From: a bacterium
Lineage (GTDB): Bacteria; Planctomycetota; Planctomycetia; Kolteriales; Kolteriaceae
Length of the DNA stretch: 41,538 nt
Direction: 5' to 3'
Assembly: GCA_019748235.1 (NCBI GenBank)
Contig: JAIEPU010000089.1
Location: forward strand, 1 to 41,538
Below are positions 33,064 through 41,538 of the stretch, piece after piece (the stretch's first letter is position 1; the number at the start of each line of letters is the position of its first letter). The notes beneath the pieces were generated by a model. That model was given only the letters and a program-made list of their open reading frames with translations. It ran no database searches and was not told where the DNA came from. Position numbers and translations under genes: made by a program.

Positions 33064-33903
33064 TCACTCTCTGGTGAGCAATTCGACCGCTTCATTGACC
33101 CACCCGCTGTGCCAGTCGTGCTTGCGTTCGGGGCCGTCCCGGTACTCGTGGGCAACTTTTAACTTGTCCATCAGGGCGTGGGCCTGCTCATGTTCGGCCC
33201 TGAAGTTCCCATATCCGAGTAGGATGAGCCGGTTTCCTTTCTGGAACATCTCGGCGTTATCCGCCAGCAGCTTGCTCACCCGGTAGCCTTCGAAATTGTT
33301 CAGCGTGCCGAAGATGTCGCCGCTGCCGTACTTGCCGGGCTTATTCATCATGAGCGGGGCATCCCATGCGGCGGCTTTGCTGAACAGGTCGGGGTGGCGT
33401 AGCAGCATTGACCACGCCCCCCAGCCGGACTTACTGAACCCAAGCAGGAGTCGCCCTTCGGCCTCAGCCTTCACGGGATAGGTCTTGTCGATGAATGGGA
33501 CCACGACCTTGACGAAGTAGGTCTCCTGGCGGACCACGGGATTGGTCGGGTGGTCCGCGTACCATGGCAGGTGCGAGAAGGTCGGGGCCACGAAGATGAC
33601 CCCGAATTTGTTGTGCAGGTCAAGCTTCTTGACCTCTTTCAAGCCGTCCCCGTATCGGTCCTCAGTCCCGGCCTCGACCGGAAGTACGTAGACCACAGGG
33701 TACTTCTTTCGTTTCTCCTCCTCACGGTGAGGGCACAGTACACGGATCCCCGTGGGCTTGGCCTGATACGGCGACCGGACTTCGTGGACGAGGAAGCCAT
33801 CGTCGTCTTTCTTGGCCTCGAAGATCGTCACCGCATCATCTGCTCGGATGGTGGAGAGGGCAAGCAAGGCGAATGTGAGGCCGATACCGAACACCTTGCT
33901 CAT
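33064..33903 (-). CDS. Secreted esterase-like alpha/beta hydrolase
   Basis: 279 residues from the ATG at 33903, with GGAGGAG five bases upstream. A signal peptide (MSKVFGIGLTFALLALSTIRA) precedes an esterase-D-like hydrolase: strand PVVYVLPVEAG, a substrate loop FVAPTFSHLPWYADHP, the nucleophile elbow GFSKSG with Ser157 in place of the usual GxSxGG, and a C-terminal Asp/His region (RKHDWHSGW). Its codon usage differs from all neighbours: it favours CTG, AGC, CGG and AAG and is visibly richer in G+C, whereas the flanking genes favour CTC/CTT, TCG/TCC and CGA. This suggests recent transfer. Function beyond ester hydrolysis is unknown. Confidence 0.78.
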   Translation of the reverse strand: MSKVFGIGLTFALLALSTIRADDAVTIFEAKKDDDGFLVHEVRSPYQAKPTGIRVLCPHREEEKRKKYPVVYVLPVEAGTEDRYGDGLKEVKKLDLHNKFGVIFVAPTFSHLPWYADHPTNPVVRQETYFVKVVVPFIDKTYPVKAEAEGRLLLGFSKSGWGAWSMLLRHPDLFSKAAAWDAPLMMNKPGKYGSGDIFGTLNNFEGYRVSKLLADNAEMFQKGNRLILLGYGNFRAEHEQAHALMDKLKVAHEYRDGPERKHDWHSGWVNEAVELLTRE

Positions 33904-34092
33904 CAATGCTCCTCCACACGGGCACATCGATACATTCTTAAGCGTCCCCGCACGATTATCGGCTCCGCTCAGTCCACCCAGCCGCCGTTGCCATTCGCTG
34001 GGAAGACTCAGCGCCTAAACCCAACCGCGGGGCCAAGCAAACGGCAATGGCCGATTAGTCCATTCCAGATCGTGCTCCCTCTCACCAGTTAT

Positions 34093-34106
34093 GGCACACC
34101 TCTTGC
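34093..34106 (+). promoter_or_regulatory. Sigma-54 promoter (P6) upstream of GAF activator
   Basis: The sequence ATGGCACACCTCTTGCG is a near-perfect TGGCAC-N5-TTGC; GG (34093-34094) and GC (34105-34106) are 10 bases apart. The nearest downstream gene is the activator at 34367. It could also start an untranslated RNA. Confidence 0.7.
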
Positions 34107-34235
34107 GATAGCTTGGATTAACTTTGTCGGCACGTGCGAGATCGTATCAGGATTTTTCGCCATTCGTACCAGAAATACGGACTTGTGAGATCCAGAACGA
34201 TCAACATAAAAGCCTTTGATAAAATGACTTACGAG

Positions 34236-34273
34236 AATGCCAGAATGGGTTTAATACGACCCATCTCTCGGCA
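34236..34273 (+). promoter_or_regulatory. Hairpin in predicted activator leader
   Basis: Nested arms ATGCC...GGCAT (outer) and ATGGGT...ACCCAT (inner, eight-base loop) lie between P6 and the activator start. It could be an operator, an attenuator or a processing site. Confidence 0.35.
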
Positions 34274-34366
34274 TGCGTGAGGGTTTAGTCGTCGGCTTTT
34301 TGCCCTGGAATTGAGTGCGATCGGCCAGCAAAACCGCTCGAAGCCAGCACTGGCAAAGGAGCTACT

Positions 34367-36073
34367 GTGATATTTCAAGGGTCCGTGACGGAATCACGTG
34401 GCGAGGATGCGAGGATGGAACCGTCAGACGTTCTTCTGGAACTTTGGCGAGAGGTAGGCCGGCACCTGGAACTAGGTGAATCCGTCGACCGGCTTTTGGA
34501 ATTGTTTCGCCTTGTTCTCCCCGCTGATCTTTTGATCCTCCGGCGCCTCGACACGAAGAGAGGATCGATTGAAACCATTGCCGCCGCCGCAGCGGGCGCG
34601 CAGCCTCTTCCGCAAACCGTGCGGTGTGCTTGCGCGGGGGCGAATCTCCAACGAATTAGAAGTTGGGCTAGTCGCAACGAGCTCCGTCAGGATGATGCCT
34701 CCATTCTGCAGGACGATTTGCCGGGCCTTGTTCCCAGCGGAGTCGAGGGAAATATCCTCGCGAGAGTCGTGGGTGACCCAGAACATCAAATCGCCATCGT
34801 ACTCGCGATTTCTCTCGATCGACCGTTCGAGTCGATCGAAGCTCGTCAATTTGCGCGGCTGCTGGATCCCGTGGCCGTGGCGGTTGAGAATGATCGTCGC
34901 ATCCGTGAACTCAATACTCTGAAAGAAGCGGCTGAAGCAGAAAACCGGACTCTTCTCACTCGGTTGGGAAGAACCGATCTGGGAGAAATCATCGGCGCGG
35001 AGACAGGCCTTCGCGAGGTAATGGAGCGTGTCAACCTCGTCGCGACTTCCGATCTTCCGGTGCTCATTCTTGGTGAGACGGGATCGGGAAAGGAAGTCAT
35101 CGCCCGAGCCGTTCACAAGCGATCAGGGCGCGCGACCGGACCGTTCCTGCGCGTCAACTGCGGCGCTATACCGTCAGAGTTAATAGACTCCGAACTCTTC
35201 GGCCATGAACGTGGAAGTTTCACTGGCGCCGTCGGCACCCGTAAGGGGTGGTTCGAGCGGGCCGACGGTGGCACCCTTTTTCTCGACGAAATCGGCGAGC
35301 TTCCACTTGCCGCACAGGTCCGTTTGCTCCGCGTGTTGCAAGAGGGAACGTTCGAACGAGTCGGTGGCGAAAAGCAAATCTCCGTCAATGTACGCATCGT
35401 CGCGGCGACTCACCGGGATCTGCGATCGATGGTAGGTGAGGGTACCTTTCGCGAGGATCTTTGGTATCGCATAGCAACCTATCCCATCACGCTTCCGTCT
35501 CTGCGTGAACGTCCTCAAGACGTTGCGGAGATGGCCAAGCATTTCGCGCAGCGGGCGGCCAAACGATTCGGCATGCCGTCGATCGATCCGTCCACTGACG
35601 ACATCCGCATTCTGACCTCTTACGATTGGCCAGGGAATGTTCGTGAACTGCAATCAGTGATCGAACGAGCGGCGATTCTGGGAAATGGACAGGGACTTGA
35701 TGTGCGGACCGCGCTAGGCACACCAATCTCACGCCATCCACGCGGCAATGCAATCGATGCGGTGAAACGCCCCAGTGACGATCCGCTTGCGACGCTTGAC
35801 GACGTCATGGTGGAGCACATCGAACGAGTACTTGCCCGGACGAATGGCGTGATCGAAGGAAAAAATGGAGCGGCCCAGATCCTGGGAATCAATCCTCACA
35901 CCCTGCGGGCTCGCATGCGGAAATTAGGGGTCCGATGGCAGCGATTCCGAGTCCCCACACTCGATCCGACGCCAACGCCTGCTCCAGCCGCCCCCCATCG
36001 AATCGATCCTCCCGCTGCCGGGCCGTCATCACCGATCAACGTCCAAGTGAACGGATTTTCTCCCTCGATTTAG
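34367..36073 (+). CDS. GAF-domain sigma-54 activator (enhancer-binding protein)
   Basis: 568 residues from GTG at 34367, with AAGGAG five bases upstream. A GAF-like sensor domain (about 20-180) and a short coiled linker (181-200) precede an AAA+ domain with Walker A GETGSGKE (236-243), a sigma-54 contact loop GSFTGA (283-288, Ser for the usual Ala), Walker B TLFLDEIG and a C-terminal Fis-type helix-turn-helix (NGAAQILGINPHTLRARMRK). A Pro/Ala-rich tail ends the protein. It lacks a receiver, so a small ligand bound by the GAF domain is the likely signal. It precedes ssuADCB in the same direction, with a sigma-54 promoter between, so it is probably the sulfonate-operon activator, comparable in role to SfnR-type regulators. 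This is inferred from position. Confidence 0.9.
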   Translation: MIFQGSVTESRGEDARMEPSDVLLELWREVGRHLELGESVDRLLELFRLVLPADLLILRRLDTKRGSIETIAAAAAGAQPLPQTVRCACAGANLQRIRSWASRNELRQDDASILQDDLPGLVPSGVEGNILARVVGDPEHQIAIVLAISLDRPFESIEARQFARLLDPVAVAVENDRRIRELNTLKEAAEAENRTLLTRLGRTDLGEIIGAETGLREVMERVNLVATSDLPVLILGETGSGKEVIARAVHKRSGRATGPFLRVNCGAIPSELIDSELFGHERGSFTGAVGTRKGWFERADGGTLFLDEIGELPLAAQVRLLRVLQEGTFERVGGEKQISVNVRIVAATHRDLRSMVGEGTFREDLWYRIATYPITLPSLRERPQDVAEMAKHFAQRAAKRFGMPSIDPSTDDIRILTSYDWPGNVRELQSVIERAAILGNGQGLDVRTALGTPISRHPRGNAIDAVKRPSDDPLATLDDVMVEHIERVLARTNGVIEGKNGAAQILGINPHTLRARMRKLGVRWQRFRVPTLDPTPTPAPAAPHRIDPPAAGPSSPINVQVNGFSPSI

Positions 36074-36201
36074 GAATCAATCCATCACATCTCACGGATG
36101 CCGTTAAATGAACTGGCGACATCCGTCACTATTGCTCGCCCATTCCCCGGAAATAGTCTGATGATCCCGAAAACCCCGTGAATCACTCAGTTCAACAACG
36201 C

Positions 36202-36215
36202 GGCACATCGTTTGC
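36202..36215 (+). promoter_or_regulatory. Sigma-54 promoter (P7) for ssu operon
   Basis: The sequence CGGCACATCGTTTGCG has GG (36202-36203) and GC (36214-36215) 10 bases apart and matches TGGCAC-N5-TTGC except the first base. The predicted start near 36227 lies 27-55 bases before the candidate ssuA starts. Confidence 0.78.
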
Positions 36216-36280
36216 GTTTCTGATTCTGCAAAGGAATCCACGACCGGGCAGGAATGTTACCCTCGATCCATGCGGGCTTC

Positions 36281-37288
36281 ATGATGACAGGCCGTCTCCA
36301 ACGATCGCTTCTTGCTTTTACGATTGTTGTCCTTGCCATTCCCCATGTCGGTTGCTCATCTTCGAACAATCAATCTTCCACCCCTACTCTTCGAATCGGT
36401 TATCAAAAGTGGGGGGCGTTGTATCTCTTGCGTTGGTCTGGCAAGCTCGACAAGCGTCTTGAAAAGTATCATGCGAAGATCGAGTGGTTCGAGTTCCCTG
36501 CAGGCCCACCCATTCTTGAAGCTCTCGGGGCGGGAAGCGTCGATTTCGGTCACACCGGCGATGCTCCACCAGTTTTCGCGCAGGCGGCTGGCGTCGATTT
36601 CAAATACATCGCCGCGACGCCTCAAAGCCCGGAGGGGAGCGGAATCATCGTTCACGCAAAGAGTGAGATCAAGTCGCTCGCTGACCTGAAAGGAAGGTCG
36701 TTCGGCTTCACGAAGGGCTCAAGCGCGCATTTTCACATCCTTCAAGCGTTGAAATCGGTGGGACTCTCGTTGAGTGACATCAAGCCCGTTTACTTATCTC
36801 CTCCTGATGCGCGCGCTGCTTTCGAGAAGGGAAGTATCGATGCTTGGTCGATCTGGGATCCCTTCTTCGCCGCTACTGAAGATTTGACAAAGGTTCGAGT
36901 GCTCGCCACGGGAAAAGATCTCGTCAGCGGGCGAGAGTTCTATCTCGCGGCCCCCAAGATTCTGAAAGATCAGCCCGAACTGATACGAGACTTGCTGGAT
37001 GAGGTCGACCAACTCGGCAAATGGGCCAAAGAGAACCCGGAAGAGATCGTTGATCTTCTCGCCGAGCAGATCGGAATGAGCAAAGCATCCCTTCTCGCCA
37101 CTGAAAAGCGTAAGGGACGCTACGGGCTCGTCCCTTGGACGGACGAGATTTCCAAAGAGCAGCAACAAGTGGCGGATGCATTCTTCGAGGTGGGAATCAT
37201 ACCGACCTCCATCAAGGTGGCCGATGCCGTTCAACCGGTCCCGTGGACGGTGAGGGCTGCCGCGCAATCAGGAAGCGAGATCCGATGA
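36281..37288 (+). CDS. ssuA: Sulfonate ABC transporter substrate-binding protein
   Basis: 335 residues from the ATG at 36281. The frame opens at ATG 36254, but this start gives a normal signal sequence ([20 protein letters not shown]) ending in a lipobox-like HVGC. It is an SsuA/TauA-type binding protein: [62 protein letters not shown] and [10 protein letters not shown] are family blocks. It would bind alkanesulfonates in the periplasm and deliver them to the SsuBC importer. The stop overlaps the ssuD start (ATGA), so translation is probably coupled. Confidence 0.9.
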   Translation: MMTGRLQRSLLAFTIVVLAIPHVGCSSSNNQSSTPTLRIGYQKWGALYLLRWSGKLDKRLEKYHAKIEWFEFPAGPPILEALGAGSVDFGHTGDAPPVFAQAAGVDFKYIAATPQSPEGSGIIVHAKSEIKSLADLKGRSFGFTKGSSAHFHILQALKSVGLSLSDIKPVYLSPPDARAAFEKGSIDAWSIWDPFFAATEDLTKVRVLATGKDLVSGREFYLAAPKILKDQPELIRDLLDEVDQLGKWAKENPEEIVDLLAEQIGMSKASLLATEKRKGRYGLVPWTDEISKEQQQVADAFFEVGIIPTSIKVADAVQPVPWTVRAAAQSGSEIR

Positions 37289-38448
37289 AAATTTTCTGGT
37301 TCATTCCATCGCACGGCGACGGCCGTTACTTAGGAACGGCGATCGGCGGACGAACGACTTCGCACGACTACCTGACTCAGATCGCGCGTGCGGTCGATTC
37401 TCTCGGCTATTATGGCGCGCTCCTGCCGACCGGGCGTTCCTGCGAGGACGCATGGGTAACGGCGTCGTCCCTCTTCCCACACACGAAGCGAATGCGTTTC
37501 CTCGTCGCGCTACGCCCGGGACTCATGTCTCCCGGCCTCGCAGCGCGAATGGCGGCCACGTTCGACCGCTTGTCGGGAGGAAGGCTTCTTCTCAATGTCG
37601 TGACCGGCGGTGACCCGGATGAACTCGCGGGAGACGGAGTTCACCTGAGCCACGACGACCGATATCGATTGACGGACGAATTCCTGCACATCTTCCGCAA
37701 GACGTGCGAGACGGGAATAGATAGGTACGACGGCGAGTTCATCAAAGTCGTGGGAAGCAAACTCCTTTTCGAGCCGGTTCAGCGCCCGTACCCTCCTCTT
37801 TATTTCGGCGGTTCTTCGAACGCTGCGATCGACATCGCGGCGAAACATGTTCAGGTCTACCTCACCTGGGGCGAGCCCGTCGCCGCCGTCAAAGAAAAGG
37901 TCGACATCGTCCGTGAGCGCGCCGCGAAGGAAGGACGAACGGTCGAGTTCGGGATCCGTTTGCATGTGATCGTCCGTGAAACCGATCGGGAAGCATGGAC
38001 TGATGCGGAGCGCCTCATCAGCCATGTTGACGAAGCGACGATTCGCGCATCACAGCAAGCCCTCGCGAAGCACGATTCCGAAGGACAGCGCCGGATGCGC
38101 GAGCTTCACAACGGAAGCCGGCAGTCACTCGAGATCGCTCCCAATCTTTGGGCGGGAGTCGGTTTGGTCCGAGGAGGGGCCGGAACAGCACTTGTGGGAA
38201 GCGCGGGAACCGTGGCCGAACGAATGGAGGAATACCGATCCGTCGGGATCGAGTCGTTCATCTTCTCGGGCTATCCGCACCTGGAAGAAGCCTATCAAGT
38301 CGCCGAACTCTTGTTTCCGAAACTACCGATCGAATCTCAGGGTGGTCTGAATCAAGGGATCGTGGGTGATCAACTTTCTGGTCGTTATCGAGTCGGTGAA
38401 GTCATCGGCAACGCCGCTCATCCAGAGGTAAAGCATGCCGCGAACTGA
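37285..38448 (+). CDS. ssuD: FMNH2-dependent alkanesulfonate monooxygenase
   Basis: 387 residues, against about 380 for E. coli SsuD. The ATG at 37285 overlaps the ssuA stop. The luciferase-like barrel starts [20 protein letters not shown] and contains [31 protein letters not shown] and the FMN-side [16 protein letters not shown] region. It releases sulfite from alkanesulfonates using FMNH2 and oxygen in the cytoplasm. No FMN reductase (SsuE) gene is in the cluster, so reduced flavin must come from elsewhere. Confidence 0.93.
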   Translation: MKIFWFIPSHGDGRYLGTAIGGRTTSHDYLTQIARAVDSLGYYGALLPTGRSCEDAWVTASSLFPHTKRMRFLVALRPGLMSPGLAARMAATFDRLSGGRLLLNVVTGGDPDELAGDGVHLSHDDRYRLTDEFLHIFRKTCETGIDRYDGEFIKVVGSKLLFEPVQRPYPPLYFGGSSNAAIDIAAKHVQVYLTWGEPVAAVKEKVDIVRERAAKEGRTVEFGIRLHVIVRETDREAWTDAERLISHVDEATIRASQQALAKHDSEGQRRMRELHNGSRQSLEIAPNLWAGVGLVRGGAGTALVGSAGTVAERMEEYRSVGIESFIFSGYPHLEEAYQVAELLFPKLPIESQGGLNQGIVGDQLSGRYRVGEVIGNAAHPEVKHAAN

Positions 38449-39238
38449 CGCTGTCCAGCGATCAAGACGATTTCGGCGTGAGACTGTTCTCCCCTGGCTC
38501 CTGCCGGTGGCGGTGCTCCTCGTTTGGCAAATGGTTGCCATGACAGGCCTTTTTCAGCGGAAGACATTTCCTGCGCCGACGGATGTGATTCAAGCTTTTG
38601 TGAAGCTCGTCATGAATGGTGAACTGGCCAGCCATCTCACCATCAGTTTTCAACGCGCCTCGATCGGCTTTCTCGTCGGCGGCGGAATTGGGTTCTTCCT
38701 GGGGATTGTGAACGGCATTTCCAACCGGGCTTTCACTGTCTTCGACACTAGCATTCAGATGGTGCGCAGCATTCCCCATCTCGCACTCATTCCACTCGTG
38801 ATCCTCTGGCTCGGGGTCGGCGAAACTGCGAAGGTCTTCCTGGTCGCGGCTGGAGCCCTCTTCCCCATTTACTTGAACACGCTCCACGGCGTGCGCGGCG
38901 TCGATCAGGGGCTACTCGAGATGGGGCGCGTCTACGGGCTGACCCGTTGGCAGATCTTTCAGCAGATCGTTCTCCCCGGTGCGCTTCCCTCGATCCTCGT
39001 CGGTGTTCGCTACGCGCTCGGAATCGTCTGGATGACATTAATTGTCGCGGAAACGATCGCGGCCACATCCGGAATTGGTTACATGGCGATGAGCGCACGC
39101 GAGTTCATGCGGACCGATGTCGTGATGCTCAGCATCGTGCTTTATGCCTGTCTCGGAAAATTGGCCGATTCATCAGCTCGCTGGATGGAAAGGAGGTGGA
39201 CGTCATGGTCACCCACGGCAACCAGACTCCCAACCTAG
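38435..39238 (+). CDS. ssuC: Sulfonate ABC transporter permease
   Basis: 267 residues with about six membrane helices. The start overlaps the ssuD stop by 14 bases, which implies coupled translation. The EAA-type loop that contacts the ATPase is clear ([20 protein letters not shown]). It begins with a basic N-terminus ([20 protein letters not shown]) and fits the SsuC/TauC family in length. It forms the membrane channel with the ssuB ATPase. Confidence 0.92.
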   Translation: MPRTDAVQRSRRFRRETVLPWLLPVAVLLVWQMVAMTGLFQRKTFPAPTDVIQAFVKLVMNGELASHLTISFQRASIGFLVGGGIGFFLGIVNGISNRAFTVFDTSIQMVRSIPHLALIPLVILWLGVGETAKVFLVAAGALFPIYLNTLHGVRGVDQGLLEMGRVYGLTRWQIFQQIVLPGALPSILVGVRYALGIVWMTLIVAETIAATSGIGYMAMSAREFMRTDVVMLSIVLYACLGKLADSSARWMERRWTSWSPTATRLPT

Positions 39239-40140
39239 AGGCGTTCCATTCCCATCCGCATGGATCAACATACCTGAGCGAGGAAGAGTTCGTTCTCCGA
39301 GAAATCCACCCATCGGTGGATCCACCGAGTCCGGATGGATACTCCGCCAATCGCGCGAGCAGCCATTCGTCTGATCATTTGATTGAGTTCGTAGACGTCG
39401 CGAAATCGTTCGGCGAACGCGTGGTTCTCGATCAGCTCTCACTGACCGCATCGCGCGGTGAGTTTCTAGCGATCGTCGGACGTAGCGGGTGCGGAAAGAC
39501 GACTTTATTGAGACTTCTCGCCGGTCTCGAATCGCCAACGTCGGGATCAGCCCTTTTCGGAGGCATTCCTCTTCAAGGTCTCAATTCGCGGGCCCGCATC
39601 ATGTTCCAAGATGCGAGGCTCCTTCCTTGGCTCGATGTGTTGGGGAATGTGCAACTTGGTCTCCACGGCGAAGCGAAGGAACACGCGGCAGACTTGCTGG
39701 CGGATGTCGGCCTCGGGGATCGAGCGCGCAGCAGGCCCGCCACTCTGTCGGGGGGACAGCGTCAGAGAGTTTCGTTGGCGCGAGCCCTCGCACATAGCCC
39801 GGAACTCTTGTTACTCGATGAACCCCTCGCCAGCGTCGATGCCTTAACGCGGCTCGAGATGCAAGCCCTGATCGAACGACTTTGGCTGAAGCGAAAGATG
39901 ACCGTCGTTCTTGTCACCCATGATGTCGAGGAATCGATCGCATTGGCCGACCGGGTGGTGGTGCTCGATGGCGGGCAACTTCGAACGACTATTGAAGTGC
40001 CTCTCGATCGACCGAGGTCACGCTCATCGTCATCATTTATGCGGATCGTCGATGCGATTCGGCAAGAGATTCTGGGGCCTACAACGTCGGCAGACGAACG
40101 AAGCTCTAAACGTGATATTGCTCCTCACGAAAAATCGTGA
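39205..40140 (+). CDS. ssuB: Sulfonate ABC transporter ATP-binding protein
   Basis: 311 residues from the ATG at 39205, with AAGGAGG eight bases upstream; it overlaps the ssuC end by 34 bases. Walker A VGRSGCGKTT (91-100), Q-loop FQD (134-136), signature LSGGQRQ (181-187) and Walker B LLLLDEP (201-207) are intact, and THD with the switch His follows. It carries an extra N-terminal segment of about 57 residues (polar, His/Ser/Pro-rich) before the ABC domain begins at HLIEFVDVAKSFG. That is longer than typical SsuB and may be disordered or regulatory. Confidence 0.9.
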   Translation: MVTHGNQTPNLEAFHSHPHGSTYLSEEEFVLREIHPSVDPPSPDGYSANRASSHSSDHLIEFVDVAKSFGERVVLDQLSLTASRGEFLAIVGRSGCGKTTLLRLLAGLESPTSGSALFGGIPLQGLNSRARIMFQDARLLPWLDVLGNVQLGLHGEAKEHAADLLADVGLGDRARSRPATLSGGQRQRVSLARALAHSPELLLLDEPLASVDALTRLEMQALIERLWLKRKMTVVLVTHDVEESIALADRVVVLDGGQLRTTIEVPLDRPRSRSSSSFMRIVDAIRQEILGPTTSADERSSKRDIAPHEKS

Positions 40141-40625
40141 CGGATTCGATCGATCACGGAGCGTTTAACGAAGAAGGGATCGGACCGATGGCAGTTAGAA
40201 CGGCCGACCGAGTCCGCGAGTTGTACTACTCCTATGCCCAGGCCACTAGGAATTGGCTCACGGCAAGTGACAGATCTCGCCCTGACGGCCTCATCGAGCT
40301 TGGTGTGCTTTTAGGGGAAAGTTTGTCGAACAGCGTTCGATCTCAAGCAGGTGAACTCGGTACAAGAGTTCGTGAGGAGTTCTATCGGACCTGGACTCAA
40401 TCCACTGCAAAACTACTTCACGCTCTCGAACCATTCTCGCCGGCAGATCGGCCAAGCTCATCACTTATTCCTTCAAGTCAGCAACATCTTCGAGAACTAT
40501 TCGATCAGCTACACGCACAGTTCGTGTCACTGGATGGCCCGCATGTCTTGCGACCACACGATCAGGCACCGAAAACGAACCTAAAGCGCCAACTCATTTC
40601 CGTCGAGGAGGCGGAATTCCCTTAA
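40137..40625 (+). CDS. Uncharacterised helical protein at the end of the ssu operon
   Basis: 162 residues from GTG at 40137, whose GTGA overlaps the ssuB stop; an in-frame ATG at 40188 is an alternative with a GGGA a few bases upstream. The protein looks fully helical and polar (RVRELYYSYAQATRNWLTASDR, GVLLGESLSNSVRSQAGELG) with a disordered Ser/Pro-rich middle and C-terminus. No family or membrane segment is recognised. Its position suggests a role with sulfonate uptake or the monooxygenase; this is inference. Confidence 0.7.
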   Translation: MTDSIDHGAFNEEGIGPMAVRTADRVRELYYSYAQATRNWLTASDRSRPDGLIELGVLLGESLSNSVRSQAGELGTRVREEFYRTWTQSTAKLLHALEPFSPADRPSSSLIPSSQQHLRELFDQLHAQFVSLDGPHVLRPHDQAPKTNLKRQLISVEEAEFP

Positions 40626-40665
40626 TTCAACGGGCAATTGATAGAATGCGTTCACGAATTCGATC

Positions 40666-41538
40666 TTATTTGCCACGCCCGTATTTACGCATGATCCAGG
40701 GGTACCACTGTTCGCGCAGCCCCTTCTCGTCGGTGTTGTAGACTCCCTTCAACGCTTCAGCGGGCATGACGCCCTCCGCAAGGCGGGCTTCGAAATCTGT
40801 CACTCGCTTACGGTTCTCGGCCGCCAGGTAAGTGAATAAGCTTGCAGAAAGTGGCGCGGTCTCAATCCAGGGAATCTTCCCGTCGAACAAACTCGCGGGC
40901 CATTCCTTCTCTTTCATGAGCTTGGCCGCTTGATGAAGTTCCTTCTTGACGGGGGTCCCGCCCCGCGTGTCCCATGCCACCGCTTCGGCGCGCGACACGC
41001 CATAGACTGCCCAACTGGGCATCTTCCCCTTCCCCAATGTTGGAAAGAAAGCGGCGAGCACTTGCTGCGCAACGAGTAGGTCGATCGAGCTTTCAGCGTC
41101 TTGCGTCGTCATGACCACGTAAGAAAATTCGGGGCGAAGTCTTACGTGTCCGAACTCTGTTTCCTCAGGGGAATAGTTGTCGATTTGGCGTGCGAAAGCG
41201 ACATAGTCGTAGCGATCCTTGAAGACAATCAGCCCCAACCTCCCAGGCCAAATGACATCTCCCGCTTCCTTGCCAAAACGTGGTCCAGCATCTTCAATGA
41301 TCGCCTCAGCCAGTACGGACACATACTCCGCGTCCCGTTCTTCAAGCGTTGTTCGAAGAATGAAGTTTGGAGTTTCGACGCTGTTCACCGGCAGCTTCGG
41401 CTTGACGATGAGCATTTGCTGATCGGCCGCCAGTTGATGCAGGGAATCGAGTTCCTCAGGGGAAAGCTTGGCGATCTTCTCGCGTCGCTTGGCATCGGCA
41501 TCAATCATGTATTCGGTGATAGGAGCCTTCTTGCTTGT
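40666..41538 (-). CDS. Degenerate metallopeptidase-like protein, partial (right edge)
   Basis: 290 residues are in the window and the frame is still open at the right edge, so the start lies outside. The region NFILRTTLEERDAEYVSVLAEAI and the later block DLLVAQQVLAAFFPTLGKGK...PSWAVYGVSRAEA follow the layout of DUF1570-type gluzincin peptidases. Where such enzymes have HExxH, this protein has AQQVL, so it is probably catalytically inactive. The C-terminus (GLREQWYPWIMRKYGRG) is also typical of such planctomycete proteins. Confidence in the family is moderate. Confidence 0.6.
   Translation of the reverse strand, partial: TSKKAPITEYMIDADAKRREKIAKLSPEELDSLHQLAADQQMLIVKPKLPVNSVETPNFILRTTLEERDAEYVSVLAEAIIEDAGPRFGKEAGDVIWPGRLGLIVFKDRYDYVAFARQIDNYSPEETEFGHVRLRPEFSYVVMTTQDAESSIDLLVAQQVLAAFFPTLGKGKMPSWAVYGVSRAEAVAWDTRGGTPVKKELHQAAKLMKEKEWPASLFDGKIPWIETAPLSASLFTYLAAENRKRVTDFEARLAEGVMPAEALKGVYNTDEKGLREQWYPWIMRKYGRGK

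Larger units (their letters stand above)
33904..34366. other. Intergenic region before the GAF activator
   Basis: About 460 bases with no gene. It holds sigma-54 promoter P6 and, downstream of it, a hairpin at 34236-34273 with ATGGGT/ACCCAT and outer ATGCC/GGCAT arms. The predicted leader of the activator mRNA is about 250 bases. Confidence 0.5.

Noticed and set aside
32690..33067. 125-codon minus-strand frame overlapping the esterase stop
   Set aside because: GTG overlap may be coincidental; no ribosome site, no domain and native-like hydrophobic patterning absent.
22294..34234. Exact 13-base repeat AAATGACTTACGA at 22294-22306 and 34222-34234
   Set aside because: Roughly 25 exact 13-base matches are expected by chance in a window this long, and no wider similarity surrounds them.
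1..41538. tRNA, rRNA, insertion sequences, prophage genes, CRISPR arrays and attachment sites
   Set aside because: None were seen on reading both strands; no transposase, integrase or regularly spaced repeats are present.

Overview
The window looks like a chromosomal segment of a planctomycete (Planctomycetota). The evidence is indirect. There is a secreted hydrolase with a PEP-CTERM-type tail, a redoxin/cytochrome c/copper-oxygenase-like fusion protein of the kind common in that phylum, many large hybrid kinases, and moderate GC with frequent CGA and TCG codons. No rRNA, tRNA, insertion sequence or CRISPR array was seen.

Layout. 1-1877 (minus): a partial secreted protein and a membrane-anchored von Willebrand A protein. 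2125-15437: a signalling and stress-like block with a hybrid kinase (DUF4118-PAS-HisKA-REC-REC-Hpt), a divergent NtrC-type sigma-54 activator, two 55-residue DUF1328 membrane proteins, a small lipoprotein, a second hybrid kinase with an ethylene-receptor-like sensor domain, a GH13 branching-enzyme-like protein, a zinc-ribbon protein, a secreted protein of unknown role and a PA2169/DUF2383-like four-helix protein. 15597-22086 (minus): a heavy-metal RND efflux cluster with His-rich accessory proteins and an Rrf2 regulator. 22447-24926: a small basic protein, a broken DinB gene, a glucuronoxylan-methyltransferase-like (DUF579) protein and a protein that is about 42% Met plus Cys. 25515-28078: a cystathionine beta-synthase/gamma-lyase pair. 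28928-33903: PEP-CTERM hydrolase, SemiSWEET, redoxin fusion and a compositionally distinct esterase. 34367-40625: a GAF sigma-54 activator followed by ssuA-ssuD-ssuC-ssuB and an orphan gene. 40666 to the right edge: a degenerate peptidase-like protein.

The main new observation is a set of seven sites matching the sigma-54 promoter pattern (GGCA-N6-TTGC, with GG and GC exactly 10 bases apart). All are intergenic and all point at genes. Five serve the stress-like block: the first hybrid kinase, the first DUF1328 gene, the GH13 gene, and both directions of the 14286-14733 gap. Two serve the sulfonate region: one ahead of the GAF activator and one ahead of ssuA. This suggests two local sigma-54 circuits, each encoded beside its own enhancer-binding activator. 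The first probably couples a kinase and the NtrC-type regulator to envelope, storage-glucan and small stress proteins. The second couples a GAF sensor to sulfonate-sulfur acquisition. The promoter sites are seen in the sequence; the wiring is inference.
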